Shown here in pieces: positions 62,745 to 64,000 of a stretch of 64,000 nucleotides of DNA. A model generated the notes under the pieces. That model saw only the letters and a list, made by a program, of their open reading frames with translations. It was not told where the DNA came from and made no database searches. The position numbers and the translations under genes were made by a program. This DNA comes from an uncultured Devosia sp. (GTDB lineage Bacteria; Pseudomonadota; Alphaproteobacteria; Rhizobiales; Devosiaceae): assembly GCF_963517015.1 (NCBI RefSeq), contig NZ_CAUQDV010000003.1, positions 124,001 to 188,000 on the forward strand, written 5' to 3'. Position 1 is the stretch's first letter, and each line of letters starts with the position of its first letter.

Positions 62745-63890
62745 TCAGGCCTCGGCGCCTTCTGCCAACTGCCCGAGCTTGACCTGCACCAGCAGGCTCA
62801 ACTCGTCATAGACATTCCACTCGTCGACGATCTTGCCGTCCTTCCAATGGTAATGGCTCATGCCCATCACCTGCACCCGCTTGCCGGTCGGATCGCCCAG
62901 CTCGCCCAGAATGCCATAGCCCAGATGATGACCCTCCATCACCCAGCGCACGGCGACCTTCGTGCCACCCTCTTCGCAGGGGTTTGACGCCACATGCTGG
63001 ATTTCATAGCTCGCGTCCGGCAGCGAACCGATCAGGCCCAGATGCTGGTGAATGATGGCAGCGACGCCATAGAGCTCCTTCATGAGCGGACCGTGGTATT
63101 GCGCGGTCGGCGCATAATCCTGCGCAATGCGGCCGAACATGCGCTTGACGAACACCTCGTGCAGCATCTCGATCGTCTGCGCTTCGATATCGTTATGCGC
63201 AAGGCTCAGGTCCGCCTTCTCGTTCGGCCGGGTCTGGCCGAGAAAGCGTCGGTTTTCGCCGATATCGAGCGAGGTCAGGCCAGCGGCAAATTTCTGCTTG
63301 GCCGTGCGCAGGGCGAAATGGTTTGGATCGAGCCCGAGCTGCTTGATGATCGCCATCTGATCGGCCACCACCCATTCGCGATAGATCATGTTGCGGTGGA
63401 TCATGCAGTCGGCAATAGTCCGCGACACGAAAGGCTTGCCCGTCGGCTGGCCGAGATGGCCATATTGGGTATGCCGGCCCGATCCGGTCACCAGATGGCT
63501 GGTATAGAAGCCGTCCTTGTCATTGCCGTTCCAGATCACCTGTGTGCCCATGCCCCGGCGCTCGGGGAAGGAAACCAGCCGCTGGATCGTGTCGCGCACC
63601 ACGTCTTCACGATTATAGATGGTGCCCGTCGTGCCATAGAGCACGCAGTTGTGGGTGTAATGCGTATAGATCAGCCCGATATCGCGCTCGTCCCAGATCT
63701 TGTGCGTGCAGCGAATGATGTAGTCGACGATGTCGGTATAAATGTCGTCGAACCCGTCCAGAGACTGCGAGCGCGGGCGATCCGTTGGCGCCAGATCGGG
63801 ATAATCGCGGCGCTCCACCTGCAGCACGCTTTCCTCCAGCGCCACGGCTGATGCGCCCTTGCTCTTGGGGTTGCTGGTGGTCTCGCTCAT
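62745..63890 (-). CDS. Double SnoaL/NTF2-like domain protein
   Basis: A 381-residue protein with two NTF2-like cone folds: about 75-200 (IYTHYTHNCVLYGTTGTIYNREDVVRDTIQRLV) and about 265-375 (EGHHLGYGILGELGDPTGKRVQVMGMSHYHWKDGKIVDEWNVYDEL). The ester cyclase/SnoaL ending is clear. GAGGAG lies before the ATG at 63890. The reading frame is open upstream without a stop into the end of an alpha/beta hydrolase, so a fusion is possible. Confidence 0.8.
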   Translation of the reverse strand: MSETTSNPKSKGASAVALEESVLQVERRDYPDLAPTDRPRSQSLDGFDDIYTDIVDYIIRCTHKIWDERDIGLIYTHYTHNCVLYGTTGTIYNREDVVRDTIQRLVSFPERRGMGTQVIWNGNDKDGFYTSHLVTGSGRHTQYGHLGQPTGKPFVSRTIADCMIHRNMIYREWVVADQMAIIKQLGLDPNHFALRTAKQKFAAGLTSLDIGENRRFLGQTRPNEKADLSLAHNDIEAQTIEMLHEVFVKRMFGRIAQDYAPTAQYHGPLMKELYGVAAIIHQHLGLIGSLPDASYEIQHVASNPCEEGGTKVAVRWVMEGHHLGYGILGELGDPTGKRVQVMGMSHYHWKDGKIVDEWNVYDELSLLVQVKLGQLAEGAEA

Positions 63891-64000
63891 GGTCGCTCCT
63901 CGTGCGTCTGCCGGATTGGCGGTGGTGTCCGCCAGCCAGTCGCGCACATGACGCGCCACTGCGGCGGGATTTTCAAGCGGGGCGAAATGCCCTGCCTTGG
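63891..64000 (-). CDS. Alpha/beta hydrolase, C-terminal end (partial)
   Basis: In the same frame as the SnoaL-like gene, KAGHFAPLENPAAVARHVRD followed by WLADTTANPADARGAT runs into MSETTS with no stop. GHFAPLENPAAVARHVRDWL is the typical end of an alpha/beta hydrolase, including the catalytic His (GH). The body lies beyond the window. It is either a bifunctional fusion or a gene whose stop is missing. Confidence 0.6.

Overview
The window is GC-rich chromosomal DNA of an alphaproteobacterium. The best fit is a Devosia-like member of the Hyphomicrobiales, judged from the cyoBCD-SURF1 order, a DivL-type kinase beside tsaE, a dmeRF metal-efflux pair, an alphaproteobacterial SOS box (GAAC-N7-GAAC) and the general protein character. 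The species cannot be named from the sequence alone.

Core segment, 1-24423. It holds the end of a cytochrome o ubiquinol oxidase operon (cyoB', cyoC, cyoD, SURF1), divL-tsaE, DUF1810 and DUF1206 proteins, an FNT channel, an orphan gene, polA, a single-domain response regulator, a CNNM/CBS transporter and the dmeR-dmeF Ni/Co efflux pair with its likely operator. A TetR regulator follows, next to a seven-gene stretch that looks like a phosphodiester or glycerophosphate uptake cassette: metallophosphoesterase, binding protein, CX5R phosphatase, two permeases and an ATPase. The segment ends with a PAS-LuxR regulator, a spermidine-synthase-like protein, a lytic transglycosylase lipoprotein and tRNA-Arg(CCG).

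Island zone, 24424-about 57236. The tRNA-Arg gene is a repeated integration target: its 3' end recurs at 43711 and again at 54242. Island 1 (24424-43757) is bounded by near-identical 20-bp double repeats that look like integrase arm sites. It carries an excisionase-like protein and a divergent tyrosine recombinase, an exopolysaccharide cluster with glf, and a two-gene AAA+ ATPase / CoiA-like nuclease module. It ends with a satellite-type replication and integration module (AlpA-like protein, Toprim primase, DUF927 helicase, integrase). Island 2 (43758-54286) has no integrase and is decayed. It has a truncated SOS-controlled umuD, an IS110-family (IS1111-like) transposase, and about ten small orphan genes mostly encoding exported proteins. 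A third segment (54287-57236) has one intact glycosyltransferase among gene remnants.

Core resumes at 57237-64000 with two regulator/oxidoreductase pairs (AraC/aldo-keto reductase, AraC/SDR), an Rmf/CrpP-like small protein, an exported orphan, a YjlB-type cupin, a double SnoaL-like protein and the end of an alpha/beta hydrolase whose frame runs into it.

The most interesting parts are the AAA+/nuclease module as a candidate defence system, the tandem tRNA-Arg islands with matched arm repeats, the cluster of exported orphans with tail-to-tail truncated gene pairs, and the truncated Cys-variant UmuD.
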